Origin: Comamonadaceae bacterium
GTDB lineage: Bacteria; Pseudomonadota; Gammaproteobacteria; Burkholderiales; Burkholderiaceae_C
Direction: 5' to 3'
Assembly: GCA_947448745.1 (NCBI GenBank)
Contig: CANFOQ010000001.1
Coordinates: 62,001 to 126,000 of the forward strand
DNA length: 64,000 bases
Both the position numbers and the translations under genes were made by a program. Of the stretch, positions 45,181 to 53,511 are shown in pieces. The notes beneath the pieces were generated by a model, which was given only the letters and a program-made list of their open reading frames with translations, was not told the origin of the DNA and did no database searches. Positions within the stretch are counted from its first letter, which is position 1. Each line of letters starts with the position of its first letter.

Positions 45181-47759
45181 TGGAAGTCACCCGCACCCGC
45201 GCCCTGCGCGGCCCCAATTTGTGGACCCGCCATACCGCCGTTGAAGCCATGGTGCGTTGCGCACCCGGTTTGGAAAGCGACCTGAGCGCCGAGCAACAAG
45301 CCTTTGAAAAACGCCTGCGCCATTTGTTCCCCGGCTTGGGCCGATTGCAACCCGGCGAGGCCAGTGCCCACCTCAGCATGGCGCATGCTTTGGAAGCCGT
45401 GGCGCTGCATTTGCAAATCCAAGCCGGTTGCCCAGTCACCTTCAGCCGCACCACCGCCACGCCCGATGAAGGCTTGTTTCAAGTGGTGGTCGAATACTCG
45501 GTTGAACAGGTTGGCAAATTAGCCCTCAGTTTGGCCGAGCAACTCTGCTTGGCCGCGTTCAACGATCAAAGTTTCGATGTTGACAACGCGCTGCACGCAT
45601 TGCGGGAGTTGGACGAAGACCTGCGCTTGGGGCCTTCCACCGGCTCCATCGTTGATGCGGCATTGGCGCGTGGCATTCCGTTTCGCCGTCTGTCCGATGG
45701 CAGCTTGGTGCAGTTTGGATGGGGCAGCAAACAACGCCGCATCCAAGCCGCCGAAACCGACTACAGCAGCGCCATTGCCGAGTCGATCGCGCAAGACAAA
45801 GAACTGTCCAAAAAACTGCTGCTGGCCGCGGGCGTGCCGGTGCCTTTGGGTCGCCCCGTGTTGGACGCCGAAGACGCCTGGGTGGCGGCGCAAGAAATTG
45901 GGTTGCCCGTGGTCATCAAGCCGCGTGACGGCAACCAAGGCAAGGGCGTGGCGGTGAATTTGAAGACCCGCGAAGAAGTGATGGAAGGCTTCAAAAACGC
46001 CTTGGAATACCGCGACGACATCATGGTGGAAAGCTACCTGCCGGGCAGCGATTACCGCTTGCTGGTGGTCGGCGACAAGATGGTGGCGGCAGCACGCCGC
46101 GAGCCGCCGCTGGTGGTGGGTGACGGCACATCCTCGGTGCGCCAATTGGTGGACAAGGTGAACTCCGACCCCCGCCGTGGCGATGGTCATGCCACATCCC
46201 TTACCAAAATCCGTTTCGATGACATCGCCCTGGCCCGCTTGAAAGAGCAAGGCTTGGACGCCGACAGCGTGCCCGCCAAAGGCGCACGGGTGGTGCTGCG
46301 CAACAACGCCAATTTGTCCACCGGCGGCACTGCCACCGATGTGACCGATGACGTGCACCCCGAAGTGGCCTCGCGTGCTGTGATGGCCGCGCAAATGGTT
46401 GGGCTGGATGTGTGCGGTGTGGACGTGGTGGTCGAGTCGGTGCTCAAGCCTTTGGAAGAGCAACACGGCGGCATTGTGGAAGTGAATGCCGCGCCAGGGT
46501 TGCGCATGCATTTGCAGCCCTCGTTTGGCAAGGGCCGCGACGTTGGCAGCGCCATCATCGACACCATGTTTGGTGCGGGCCAAGATGGCCGCATCCCCTT
46601 GATTGCCGTGACCGGCACCAATGGCAAAACCACCACCGTGCGTTTGTGCGCCCACTTGCTGCGGGCCGATGGTTTGCGCGTGGGCATGACCAACACCGAC
46701 GGCGTGTATGTGAATGGCTTGCAACTCGACACCGGCGACTGCAGTGGCCCGCGCAGTGCCCGCAGCGTCTTGATGCACCCCGATGTGGACGCGGCCGTGT
46801 TGGAAACCGCACGTGGCGGCATGTTGCGCGAAGGCCTGGCCTTTGACCGCTGCCATGTGGCGGTGGTCACCAACATCGGCGCGGGCGACCACTTGGGCTT
46901 GAACTACATCAGCACCGTGGAAGACTTGGCCGTCTTGAAGCGCGTCATCGTGCAAAACGTCGCGCCCAACGGCATGGCGGTGCTCAACGCCGCTGATCCG
47001 ATGGTGGTGGCCATGGCCCCTAATTGCCCCGGTCAAGTGACCTTCTTCGCGCTTGACCCGCACAACCCCACCCTGGCCACGCACCGTGCCCAAGGCAAGC
47101 GCGTCCTTTATGTGGAAGACGGTCACATCGTGGCCAAAGAAGGTGCGCAGCAAGTGCGCATTTCATTGGCCGAAGTGCCGCTCACGCAAAACGGCGCCAT
47201 CGGTTTCCAAGTGGAAAACGCCATGGCCTCCATTGGCGCGGCCTGGGCCTTGAACCTTTCTTGGGCCGCCATCTGCCAAGGTTTGTCCAACTTTGTCAGC
47301 GACACCCAAGGCGTGCCCGGACGCTTCAACATGTTCAATTACAAGGGCGCCACCATCATTGCCGACTACGGCCACAACCCCGACGCCATCAAGGCGCTGG
47401 TGCAAGCCGTCAGCAACCTGCCGGCCAAGGAACGCAGCGTGGTCATCAGCGGCGCTGGGGACCGCCGCGATGAAGACATCCGCGAGCAAACCCGCCTGAT
47501 TGGCAGCGCCTTCGAGCGCGTGGTCTTGTTTGAAGATGCCTGCCAACGTGGCCGCGCCGATGGCGAAGTGCTGGCCTTGCTGCGCGAGGGCCTGAAAGGG
47601 GCTTCACGCACCACCGACATCAGCGAGATTCATGGCGAGTTCATCGCCATTGACCACGCGCTGGCCCAACTGCAAGCGGGCGACCTGTGTTTGATTTTGA
47701 TTGACCAGGTGGAAGAAGCTTTGGCGCACATTTCGCAGCGGGTGGCTGACAGCGCCTGA
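45180..47759 (+). CDS. cphA: Cyanophycin synthetase CphA
   Basis: Polymerises aspartate and arginine into the storage peptide multi-L-arginyl-poly-L-aspartate. The 859-residue protein has the N-terminal domain (LRGPNLWTRHTAVEAMV), an ATP-grasp aspartate-adding module (LPVVIKPRDGNQGKGVAVNL) and a complete Mur-ligase arginine-adding module: P-loop GTNGKTTTVRL with Lys483, ETARGGMLREGLAFDRC, TNIGAGDHLG and DYGHNPDAIKAL. All sites missing in the preceding CphA' are intact here. No cyanophycinase gene is in the window. Confidence 0.95.
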   Translation: MEVTRTRALRGPNLWTRHTAVEAMVRCAPGLESDLSAEQQAFEKRLRHLFPGLGRLQPGEASAHLSMAHALEAVALHLQIQAGCPVTFSRTTATPDEGLFQVVVEYSVEQVGKLALSLAEQLCLAAFNDQSFDVDNALHALRELDEDLRLGPSTGSIVDAALARGIPFRRLSDGSLVQFGWGSKQRRIQAAETDYSSAIAESIAQDKELSKKLLLAAGVPVPLGRPVLDAEDAWVAAQEIGLPVVIKPRDGNQGKGVAVNLKTREEVMEGFKNALEYRDDIMVESYLPGSDYRLLVVGDKMVAAARREPPLVVGDGTSSVRQLVDKVNSDPRRGDGHATSLTKIRFDDIALARLKEQGLDADSVPAKGARVVLRNNANLSTGGTATDVTDDVHPEVASRAVMAAQMVGLDVCGVDVVVESVLKPLEEQHGGIVEVNAAPGLRMHLQPSFGKGRDVGSAIIDTMFGAGQDGRIPLIAVTGTNGKTTTVRLCAHLLRADGLRVGMTNTDGVYVNGLQLDTGDCSGPRSARSVLMHPDVDAAVLETARGGMLREGLAFDRCHVAVVTNIGAGDHLGLNYISTVEDLAVLKRVIVQNVAPNGMAVLNAADPMVVAMAPNCPGQVTFFALDPHNPTLATHRAQGKRVLYVEDGHIVAKEGAQQVRISLAEVPLTQNGAIGFQVENAMASIGAAWALNLSWAAICQGLSNFVSDTQGVPGRFNMFNYKGATIIADYGHNPDAIKALVQAVSNLPAKERSVVISGAGDRRDEDIREQTRLIGSAFERVVLFEDACQRGRADGEVLALLREGLKGASRTTDISEIHGEFIAIDHALAQLQAGDLCLILIDQVEEALAHISQRVADSA

Positions 47760-47783
47760 GTTGGCGATCAGCTTGAGGGCCCA

Positions 47784-47807
47784 CAAGCGGCGACCTCAGG
47801 CCGCTTG
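47784..47807. terminator. Hairpin between convergent cphA and the MpaB-like gene
   Basis: CAAGCGGC (47784-47791) pairs perfectly with GCCGCTTG (47800-47807) around an 8-nt loop. The loop includes the stop codon of the minus-strand gene. There is no T-run, so it is a probable weak bidirectional terminator or mRNA 3'-end stabiliser. Confidence 0.5.
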
Positions 47808-48701
47808 CATGACCCGCCGCCGCGCCACCGCCGCCACGCCCTGCTCGTCCAGCATCCATTGCAAAGGCTCTGAGGCGAGTTGCAGCGCCAAGCGCCGCGC
47901 TTGCACGGGCAAGGCGCAGGCCGCAGACCGGCCCAACAGCTGCAGCACCCAATCGGGCATCAAGTCGAAAGAGGATTCCAGCACCAAGCCCATGAAGGGC
48001 TTGTCCAGCAGCTCTGTTGGATAAGACGCGATCAGCCCCACCACCTCTTGCGCCCGCGCGTCAAACTGCAGCTCGGCTTGGAAGCCGCGCATCTGTTCTT
48101 CAGCATCCGCCACGGTTCTTGGCAAATCCACGCCACCCAACAAGTGACCCAGCACCGCCATTTCGGCCATGTACTGATCGGCCTCGGTGGGGCTCAGCGG
48201 GGTTTTGGCGAGGTGTTGGTAGGCCGCCAAAAAAGTCGTGGCCTCGACCAAATGCACCCAGTTCAGGAGCGCTGGTTCGTTGGCCACATAGGGGCGGCCT
48301 TGCAAGTCGGTGCCGGTGATGCGGCTGTGAATGGCATTGACCCGCTGAATGGCTTTCAGGGCGAAAGCCTCGCTGCCGTAGGTGGTGGCCGCCACAAAAA
48401 ACGCGGTGCGGCTGAGCCGGTCTTTCAGTTTGTCGCGGAACTGGGAGTGGTCCCACACGGCGGCCAAGGCGCGTGGGTGCAGGGCCTGAACGATGAGGGA
48501 GGACAAACCGCCCAACATCATGGCGCTGAAATGCGCATGCACTCTCCACACCATGCTGGCCGGCCCAAACAAGCCTGCGTCCCCCGCAGGAACAGCAAAG
48601 TCCTCGAGCGAGGACTTTGCAGAACCGGTGATCGCCCGGAGCCTTTCGCCGATGGCGAAGAAGGCGAGTTGCTTCAGCGTGTCAGTGGCCATGGTGGCCA
48701 T
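47796..48701 (-). CDS. MpaB/DUF2236-family oxygenase-like protein
   Basis: A largely helical protein of 301 residues. The DUF2236 features are MVWRVHAHFSAMMLGGLSSL near the start, then QALHPRALAAVWDHS, WVHLVEATTFLAAYQH, and RDKLKDRLSRTAFF. Related proteins (MpaB, latex-clearing protein) are haem-binding oxygenases with conserved His and Arg residues. The substrate is unknown. An ATG three codons in (48692) is an alternative start. It lies 4 bp downstream of the small secreted protein gene, so the two may be co-transcribed. A perfect 12-bp inverted repeat sits about 27 codons into the gene. Confidence 0.8.
   Translation of the reverse strand: MATMATDTLKQLAFFAIGERLRAITGSAKSSLEDFAVPAGDAGLFGPASMVWRVHAHFSAMMLGGLSSLIVQALHPRALAAVWDHSQFRDKLKDRLSRTAFFVAATTYGSEAFALKAIQRVNAIHSRITGTDLQGRPYVANEPALLNWVHLVEATTFLAAYQHLAKTPLSPTEADQYMAEMAVLGHLLGGVDLPRTVADAEEQMRGFQAELQFDARAQEVVGLIASYPTELLDKPFMGLVLESSFDLMPDWVLQLLGRSAACALPVQARRLALQLASEPLQWMLDEQGVAAVARRRVMQAA
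48595..48620. repeat. Perfect 26-bp palindrome inside the MpaB-like gene
   Basis: GCAAAGTCCTCG (48595-48606) and CGAGGACTTTGC (48609-48620) are exact inverted copies separated by AG. It is near the 5' end of the coding sequence and could fold into a very stable hairpin in the mRNA or form a cruciform. No second copy was noticed in the window. Confidence 0.75.
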
Positions 48702-48705
48702 TACA

Positions 48706-49116
48706 TCACTGGGCGGTGTTCATCGCCATGCGCTTGTCGCAGGCATTGTTGGCAATGGCGCGGTCGTGGTCGATCAGGGGTTTGTAGAAGGACAAGTCAG
48801 CGAAGCTGGTTTCCTTGGCCACGACAGGCAAGCGGCCTGTGCTGGTCAACACGGTGAAGTCGGCCAAGGCCAAGGTTTGGTCGGCGCAGTTGACCACGTA
48901 GTCGATTTGTTGCACGCCGCTTTGGCCCATGTCGTGGAACTCACGCACTTTGGTCAAACCCTTGGTGTTGTTGGCAGCCACCACGGACCAGGTGTCTTTG
49001 GAGGAAGCCACCATGTAGGCGCCTTCTTTGTCGGACACGATGGCGGAGTTGTCGTTGCCAGCGAAAGCAACGTTGGAGAGCAGCAGGCCGGCGATGAGAG
49101 CGAATTTGTTGAACAT
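48706..49116 (-). CDS. Small exported protein of unknown function
   Basis: A predicted periplasmic or secreted protein of 136 residues. ATG 49116 (MFNKFALIAGLLLSNVAFAG) follows AAGGA by about 9 nt and begins a clear signal peptide cleaved after AFA. The mature part (about 118 residues) has two cysteines (VVNCADQTLALADF and NNACDKRMAM) that could form a disulphide. I do not recognise the family. It resembles in style the surface-adhesin E-like lipo/secreted proteins with a Trp/Cys pattern (CADQ, DFTVL), but the match is weak. A strong promoter lies upstream. Confidence 0.75.
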   Translation of the reverse strand: MFNKFALIAGLLLSNVAFAGNDNSAIVSDKEGAYMVASSKDTWSVVAANNTKGLTKVREFHDMGQSGVQQIDYVVNCADQTLALADFTVLTSTGRLPVVAKETSFADLSFYKPLIDHDRAIANNACDKRMAMNTAQ

Positions 49117-49178
49117 GGTGAACATCCTTGAGGTTGAATTTGAAAACTGAAGAGGTTTATTGCAGAACCGATGGATGA

Positions 49179-49206
49179 AATTTAACAGATGAATATGTTT
49201 TGTCAA
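49179..49206 (-). promoter_or_regulatory. Sigma-70 promoter for the small exported protein
   Basis: A consensus TTGACA (49201-49206, read on the minus strand) and TAAATT (49179-49184) are separated by 16 bp in an A/T-rich stretch, about 63 bp before the ATG. The remaining sequence up to 49411 is A/T-rich with no gene that I can support. Confidence 0.6.
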
Positions 49207-49411
49207 GAAAATATCAGGGCAAACCCTCTGTTTTCGCGTGAATCATGTCCATATTCGAGAAATACTTGGACAATACCTATACAAAACGCGGGTTTTCCCT
49301 AGATTGAGGTGAAAATTGTGAGTGACGCCTTCACACGGCTCACTTAGTGGGTGCTGAAATTCATGCCATGCGCAACAAATGCAAGATCGCCATCTTGTCA
49401 AAACGTATCTC

Positions 49412-49516
49412 ATGGAATACGATCATCTTCAAATTGAAATACGGCAAACGAAGGACTACGCCAAATGGTTTGATTCACTTCGTGACCCTTTTGTAAAAGA
49501 AGTGCTCCATGGCTAA
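49412..49516 (+). pseudogene. HigB-like (Gp49 family) toxin remnant, first 34 codons only
   Basis: An ATG at 49412 opens MEYDHLQIEIRQTKDYAKWF, then DSLRDPFVKEVLHG and stops at TAA 49514-49516. This is the conserved N-terminus of the PF05973/Gp49-type addiction-module killer proteins (IEIRQTxxFxKWxxxLRD). Those are normally about 100 residues, so roughly two thirds of the toxin is gone. The fragment runs 8 bp into the start of the matching antitoxin gene, as if the 3' part of the toxin had been cleanly deleted. Confidence 0.8.
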
Positions 49517-49796
49517 AACAGAAACAATCAAATGGGATGCGGCTGATCATTTGAATAACGGCCAAGCAATGGCCGCCTATTTAGAAGCAGCTTTGGAAAT
49601 AGGCGACCCCGCTTTGGTAACGGCTGCACTGGGTGATATTGCCCGCGCCAAGGGCATGACGCAGGTTGCACGCGACACAGGCTTGGGCCGTGAAAGCCTT
49701 TACAAAGCTCTGTCTGCCGATGGCAATCCCGAGTTTTCAACCGTGCTTAAAGTGATCGCTGCGTTGGGCTTGAAATTAACGGCCACCCCTGTCTAA
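49509..49796 (+). CDS. HigA-like antidote protein (orphan antitoxin)
   Basis: A 95-residue helix-turn-helix protein of the addiction-module antidote type that partners Gp49-like toxins. The stretch ALGDIARAKGMTQVARDTGL, with GRESLYKALSADGNPEFST, is the DNA-binding region, followed by VLKVIAALGLKLTA. The gene is complete and its start lies in the toxin remnant, so it is now an orphan that may still bind DNA. Codon and base composition are more A/T-rich than the surrounding core genes. Confidence 0.87.
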   Translation: MAKTETIKWDAADHLNNGQAMAAYLEAALEIGDPALVTAALGDIARAKGMTQVARDTGLGRESLYKALSADGNPEFSTVLKVIAALGLKLTATPV

Positions 49797-49858
49797 CCTT
49801 TTAAGAAAGATGCTTAAGCTGATATTTTTCCAGTGTGAAATTGAAAATCAATTGCTGT

Positions 49859-52654
49859 TTAAAAATCAAATCCCTGTTTGGTTTTCTTTTTCTTTGCTAG
49901 GGGAATGGGCAGCAAGCTGGTAATGCGTTGATACAAATCGAATAAAAACGCGACGCGTTCGGCGTCGGAGGCATAGGTTTTGGAGCCGCCGCTGGGCAGG
50001 TAGGCGGCGTCCACGGCGGCGTCGAGTTTTTGGTGGGCACGCAGCAAGGCGGGCGGCATGCTGAGGGGGTCGTAGAGGTCGGCCAAGGACGAGGTGGGAA
50101 AGCGTTCTCGGGCCTCCAACACGCCTTGTGCGGCGGCTTCAATGGCTTGGCGGTGCTTGTCGCTCAAGGCCTCGCCAGCAAAGCCCGGCCAAGGGAAGTT
50201 GTTGTAAACGATGGTGTTTGAATAACGAAAACGGCTCTCTAATCGGCCGCAGGTGTAGCGCATGAAGGCGTTGTGCATGGCGCTGGTCATGATGCCGAAA
50301 TGAAATAAGGTAGCATTTGGAAGCGCATATACCAAGTTGCTGACTATTATTGTCGAATTAATAAATCCAATAGGCACATAATTTCTTCGCTCTGAAGAAA
50401 CGCTAGGAATCAATAAATAATTATCAATTGGTTGCCGGATTTTTTGAAATAGCGTTGGTAACTCTGCATCTAGGCGGGTTTGTTTATCTGAACTCAAATG
50501 TCTCATGGCCTTGACCGCCTGAACACGCTTCATCACCAAGGGCATATTCCGCAATTCATTCGGCGGGCAATCCACCAACCACAGGCACCAGCGCGGTGTT
50601 TTATTGATGAATTCATCTGCGCCCAAAAATGGCCGAATCCATTGGGCTGCCTGGGGTTCCGATTGAATCAACTGTTCTTTTTCATCATCGGACAAAATCA
50701 AATGACCACCATCCGTTGGCTTGCTGCCATTGGTCATTTCCATCACATTGCAGATGGGTGCTCGACGTTTTCTCAATATTATTTGTGGCGCATCCACCAA
50801 ATAGGGATTGATATTTTTTGCAGGCACCGCCGTCGGCAATCCTTTGATGTCTGCATATTCAAAAATCACTTTCTCTTTTGAATCTTGCAAACCAAAACCA
50901 ATGATGACGCAATGCACGGCGGCATTGCCTTTGGCCTCGTTGCTCCATTGAAAAGTGCGGTGGGCAAACCGAATATGCATGCCCAGACGCTGCATTTCGC
51001 CCCACAGCACCGCCACTTGCTCGCCTTGGGTGATGCTGTTGGTGGACACAAACGCCGCCTGGGTTTGCGGGTTCAGCCGCAGGTATTGGGCGGCCAACAC
51101 ATACCAGCCGCATACAAAGTCCAAATCCCCTGCCCCATGAATGCCGTGCATGACGGCTTCCAAATCTGATTTTTGATCTTTGTCTTGATTCGACTTGCCC
51201 AAAAACGGCGGATTCCCCATCACATAACTGCACTGCCCCGCTGGCAGCACCTGGTTCCAGTCGAGTTGCAGTGCGTTCGCATGCCGAATGTGTGGCGAGT
51301 TTTTCAGCGGAATGCGGGCGTAGTACAGGCCAAACTCTTCGCTGACCCGCATATTCATTTGGTGGTCCACCAGCCACAGCGCCACTTGGGCAATTTGCGC
51401 CGGAAACTCCTCAATCTCAATGCCGTAGAACTGGTCCACGTTCACGCCAATCAAACTGTTCACGTCCACGCTCAGTTGGCCCCGGTGGTCGCCCAGCTGG
51501 TTGGCGGCCCGCAGCACTTGCAGCTCCAGTTCGCGCAGCTCGCGGTAGCTGATGACGAGGAAGTTGCCACAGCCGCATGCTGGGTCCAAAAAACGCAAAC
51601 CCTTGAGCTTGCGGTGGAACGCCTCCAGCTTGTGGCGGTTGCCGCGAATGCGCTCGAACTCGGCGTGCAGCTCGTCCAAAAACAGCGGCTTGATCAGCTT
51701 GAAGATGTTGGCCTCAGACGTGTAGTGCGCCCCCAGGTTGCGCCGCGCTTTCTCGTCCATGATGCTTTGGAACAAGCTGCCAAAAATCGCCGGGCTGATG
51801 GCCGACCAGTTCAAGGCGCAGGCGTCCAGCAGCGCTTGGCGCATGGCCGTGTTGAACTCGGCCATGGGCAAGCTTTCTTCAAACAAGCGGCCATTGATGT
51901 AGGCGAACTGGGCCAGCTGCTCGTCGAGGTTTTTGTTGCGCTGCGCCTCGGCGGTGTTGAGCACTTGAAACAGCTGCGCCAAGCGCGGCCCCAGGTCCGA
52001 GCCATCGGGCGCGGTGCGTTCTTCAATGAAGGCGCGGAAGGAATCGGTGGGCTGAAAAATGCCGGTGTCGTCGGCGAACAAACAAAACAGCAGGCGCACC
52101 AGCAGCACCTCCAGCGGGTGGCCTTGGTAACCGCTGGCTTTCAAGGTGTCGTGCAAGCGGCCCATGCGCTCGGCCGCCTTGATGTTCACCGGGTCTTCCG
52201 GGCGAATGGCCTGCACTTTGTAGCCCAGCAACACGCCAAAGTGCTTCACGTGCTTGTGCAGGTCTTTCAGCTTGAAGCGCAGCACCTCGCCGCCGTGGAG
52301 GGGGCGCACCTCGAACTGCTGAAAGTCGCAGACCACCACCAGGTCGGGCAGCTCGTGCTCGGGGATGTCATGCAGGTAGTCCATGGCCTGGTGGTTGGCC
52401 TGGGTCAAATCTTTACCCAAGGACTTGTGTTCCACCAACAGCTTGCCCGGCCAGAACAAATCCACAAAGCCGGTTGCGCCGCTGAGCTTTTTGACGTTGT
52501 GCTCGAAGCTGGCCACCCGCTTGTCGGTGATGCCGAAGATCTCGAAGAAGGCGATCCAAAACGGCGTGGATTGGCTTTTTTCGTTGTGCGCATCCGCCCA
52601 GGTTTGGCTGAAAAGCAAGGCCCTGGACTTGATTTCACTCCACTGAATGCTCAT
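49859..52654 (-). CDS. MmeI-like single-chain restriction-modification enzyme (type IIG/IIL)
   Basis: A 931-residue protein with the full MmeI domain order. The N-terminal nuclease has Asp65-x9-Glu75-x-Lys77 (FVDLFWPG...LLVEHKSL), the PD-(D/E)xK form known for MmeI. A helical linker runs to about residue 300. The gamma-class adenine methyltransferase has motif I DPACGCGNF (357-365) and motif IV NPPF (481-484). Then come a target-recognition region (~620-830) and a C-terminal domain. One polypeptide thus methylates adenine and cuts at a fixed distance from its site. The recognition sequence cannot be read. All catalytic residues are present, so it may be active. Confidence 0.88.
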   Translation of the reverse strand: MSIQWSEIKSRALLFSQTWADAHNEKSQSTPFWIAFFEIFGITDKRVASFEHNVKKLSGATGFVDLFWPGKLLVEHKSLGKDLTQANHQAMDYLHDIPEHELPDLVVVCDFQQFEVRPLHGGEVLRFKLKDLHKHVKHFGVLLGYKVQAIRPEDPVNIKAAERMGRLHDTLKASGYQGHPLEVLLVRLLFCLFADDTGIFQPTDSFRAFIEERTAPDGSDLGPRLAQLFQVLNTAEAQRNKNLDEQLAQFAYINGRLFEESLPMAEFNTAMRQALLDACALNWSAISPAIFGSLFQSIMDEKARRNLGAHYTSEANIFKLIKPLFLDELHAEFERIRGNRHKLEAFHRKLKGLRFLDPACGCGNFLVISYRELRELELQVLRAANQLGDHRGQLSVDVNSLIGVNVDQFYGIEIEEFPAQIAQVALWLVDHQMNMRVSEEFGLYYARIPLKNSPHIRHANALQLDWNQVLPAGQCSYVMGNPPFLGKSNQDKDQKSDLEAVMHGIHGAGDLDFVCGWYVLAAQYLRLNPQTQAAFVSTNSITQGEQVAVLWGEMQRLGMHIRFAHRTFQWSNEAKGNAAVHCVIIGFGLQDSKEKVIFEYADIKGLPTAVPAKNINPYLVDAPQIILRKRRAPICNVMEMTNGSKPTDGGHLILSDDEKEQLIQSEPQAAQWIRPFLGADEFINKTPRWCLWLVDCPPNELRNMPLVMKRVQAVKAMRHLSSDKQTRLDAELPTLFQKIRQPIDNYLLIPSVSSERRNYVPIGFINSTIIVSNLVYALPNATLFHFGIMTSAMHNAFMRYTCGRLESRFRYSNTIVYNNFPWPGFAGEALSDKHRQAIEAAAQGVLEARERFPTSSLADLYDPLSMPPALLRAHQKLDAAVDAAYLPSGGSKTYASDAERVAFLFDLYQRITSLLPIPLAKKKKTKQGFDF

Positions 52655-52865
52655 AAAGTACTCTTTTAAGAAAGAGCACGGATACTATCAAATTTAGTTA
52701 TTAATAAGTCTTTTTGTGAGTAAAAATTAATTTATAGGTTCATAAGTGTTGGTTTAATCGCATTTTGTGAATAGGCAACCACAACTCAGCAAGGATAAAC
52801 AAAAATGCTTTTAATTAAAAACAAAAAAGTTTATATTTCACCACCCGTTTGTCAAGAGTGCTCAC

Positions 52866-53042
52866 ATGAAACAAAGTGAGTTTGTCAGGTGGTTGGCCCA
52901 AAACGGAGCCACCTTCAAGGATGGCAGCAAGCACTTGAAGGTGTATTGCAATGGACGACAAACGGTTCTGCCCCGCCACCCCTCGAAAGAGTTGAAGCTG
53001 GGTTTGGTGGAGGCCGTGAAAAAGCAGCTCGGCTTGAAGTGA
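52866..53042 (+). CDS. hicA: HicA-family mRNA interferase toxin
   Basis: A small toxin of 58 residues: MKQSEFVRWLAQNGATFKDG, then SKHLKVYCNGRQTVLPRHPS and a C-terminal KKQLGLK. The double-stranded-RNA-binding-like fold and catalytic His (SKHLKV) are typical of HicA. The gene is short and easily missed. It precedes hicB by 21 bp on the same strand in the usual toxin-first order. The A/T-rich 211-bp stretch between it and the restriction enzyme gene (52655-52865) holds no other gene I can support. Confidence 0.88.
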   Translation: MKQSEFVRWLAQNGATFKDGSKHLKVYCNGRQTVLPRHPSKELKLGLVEAVKKQLGLK

Positions 53043-53063
53043 ACCGCTTTTGGAAGGAAAAAG

Positions 53064-53480
53064 ATGTTTTATCCAGCAGTTTTGACAGAAGACCCCGCAG
53101 GTGGTTTTGTGGTGAGTTTTCGGGACATCCCCGAAGCCCTCACGCAAGGCGATGATGAAAAAGAGGCCTTAGAGATGGCCGAAGACGCGTTGATCAACGC
53201 CTTGGATTTTTACTTTGACGACCAACGGCCTGTGCCTTTGCCCAGCAAGGCCAAGCGCGGTGAACGTTTGGTGGGCTTGCCATTGAGCATCGCGGCCAAG
53301 GTGCTGTTGTTGAATGAAATGCTGGCCCAAAACATTCGTCCCGCCGACTTGGCGCGGCGCATGAAAGTGCTGCCGCAAGAAGTCAATCGCTTGCTCAGCC
53401 TGGACCACAAAACCAAAATCGATACCGTGGCTTTGGCCTTGCTGTCCCTTGGAAGGCGGTTTGAATTGACGGTGGCTTGA
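53064..53480 (+). CDS. hicB: HicB-family antitoxin
   Basis: An antitoxin of 138 residues. The N-terminal HicB fold (MFYPAVLTEDPAGGFVVSFR, then DIPEALTQGDDEKEALEMAE) binds HicA, and the C-terminal part has a helix-turn-helix (LARRMKVLPQEVNRLLSLDH) for autoregulation. Both halves are intact, so hicAB is a complete toxin-antitoxin pair. It sits beside the MmeI-like enzyme and ends 31 bp before the convergent comEC. Confidence 0.92.
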   Translation: MFYPAVLTEDPAGGFVVSFRDIPEALTQGDDEKEALEMAEDALINALDFYFDDQRPVPLPSKAKRGERLVGLPLSIAAKVLLLNEMLAQNIRPADLARRMKVLPQEVNRLLSLDHKTKIDTVALALLSLGRRFELTVA

Positions 53481-53511
53481 ATCCATTCGCCACTTAGTGG
53501 CACCTTTTAAG

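Noticed and set aside
52804-52878. 24-codon open frame starting at an ATG before hicA
   Set aside because: Too short, A/T-rich, no ribosome-binding site, and overlaps the start of hicA.
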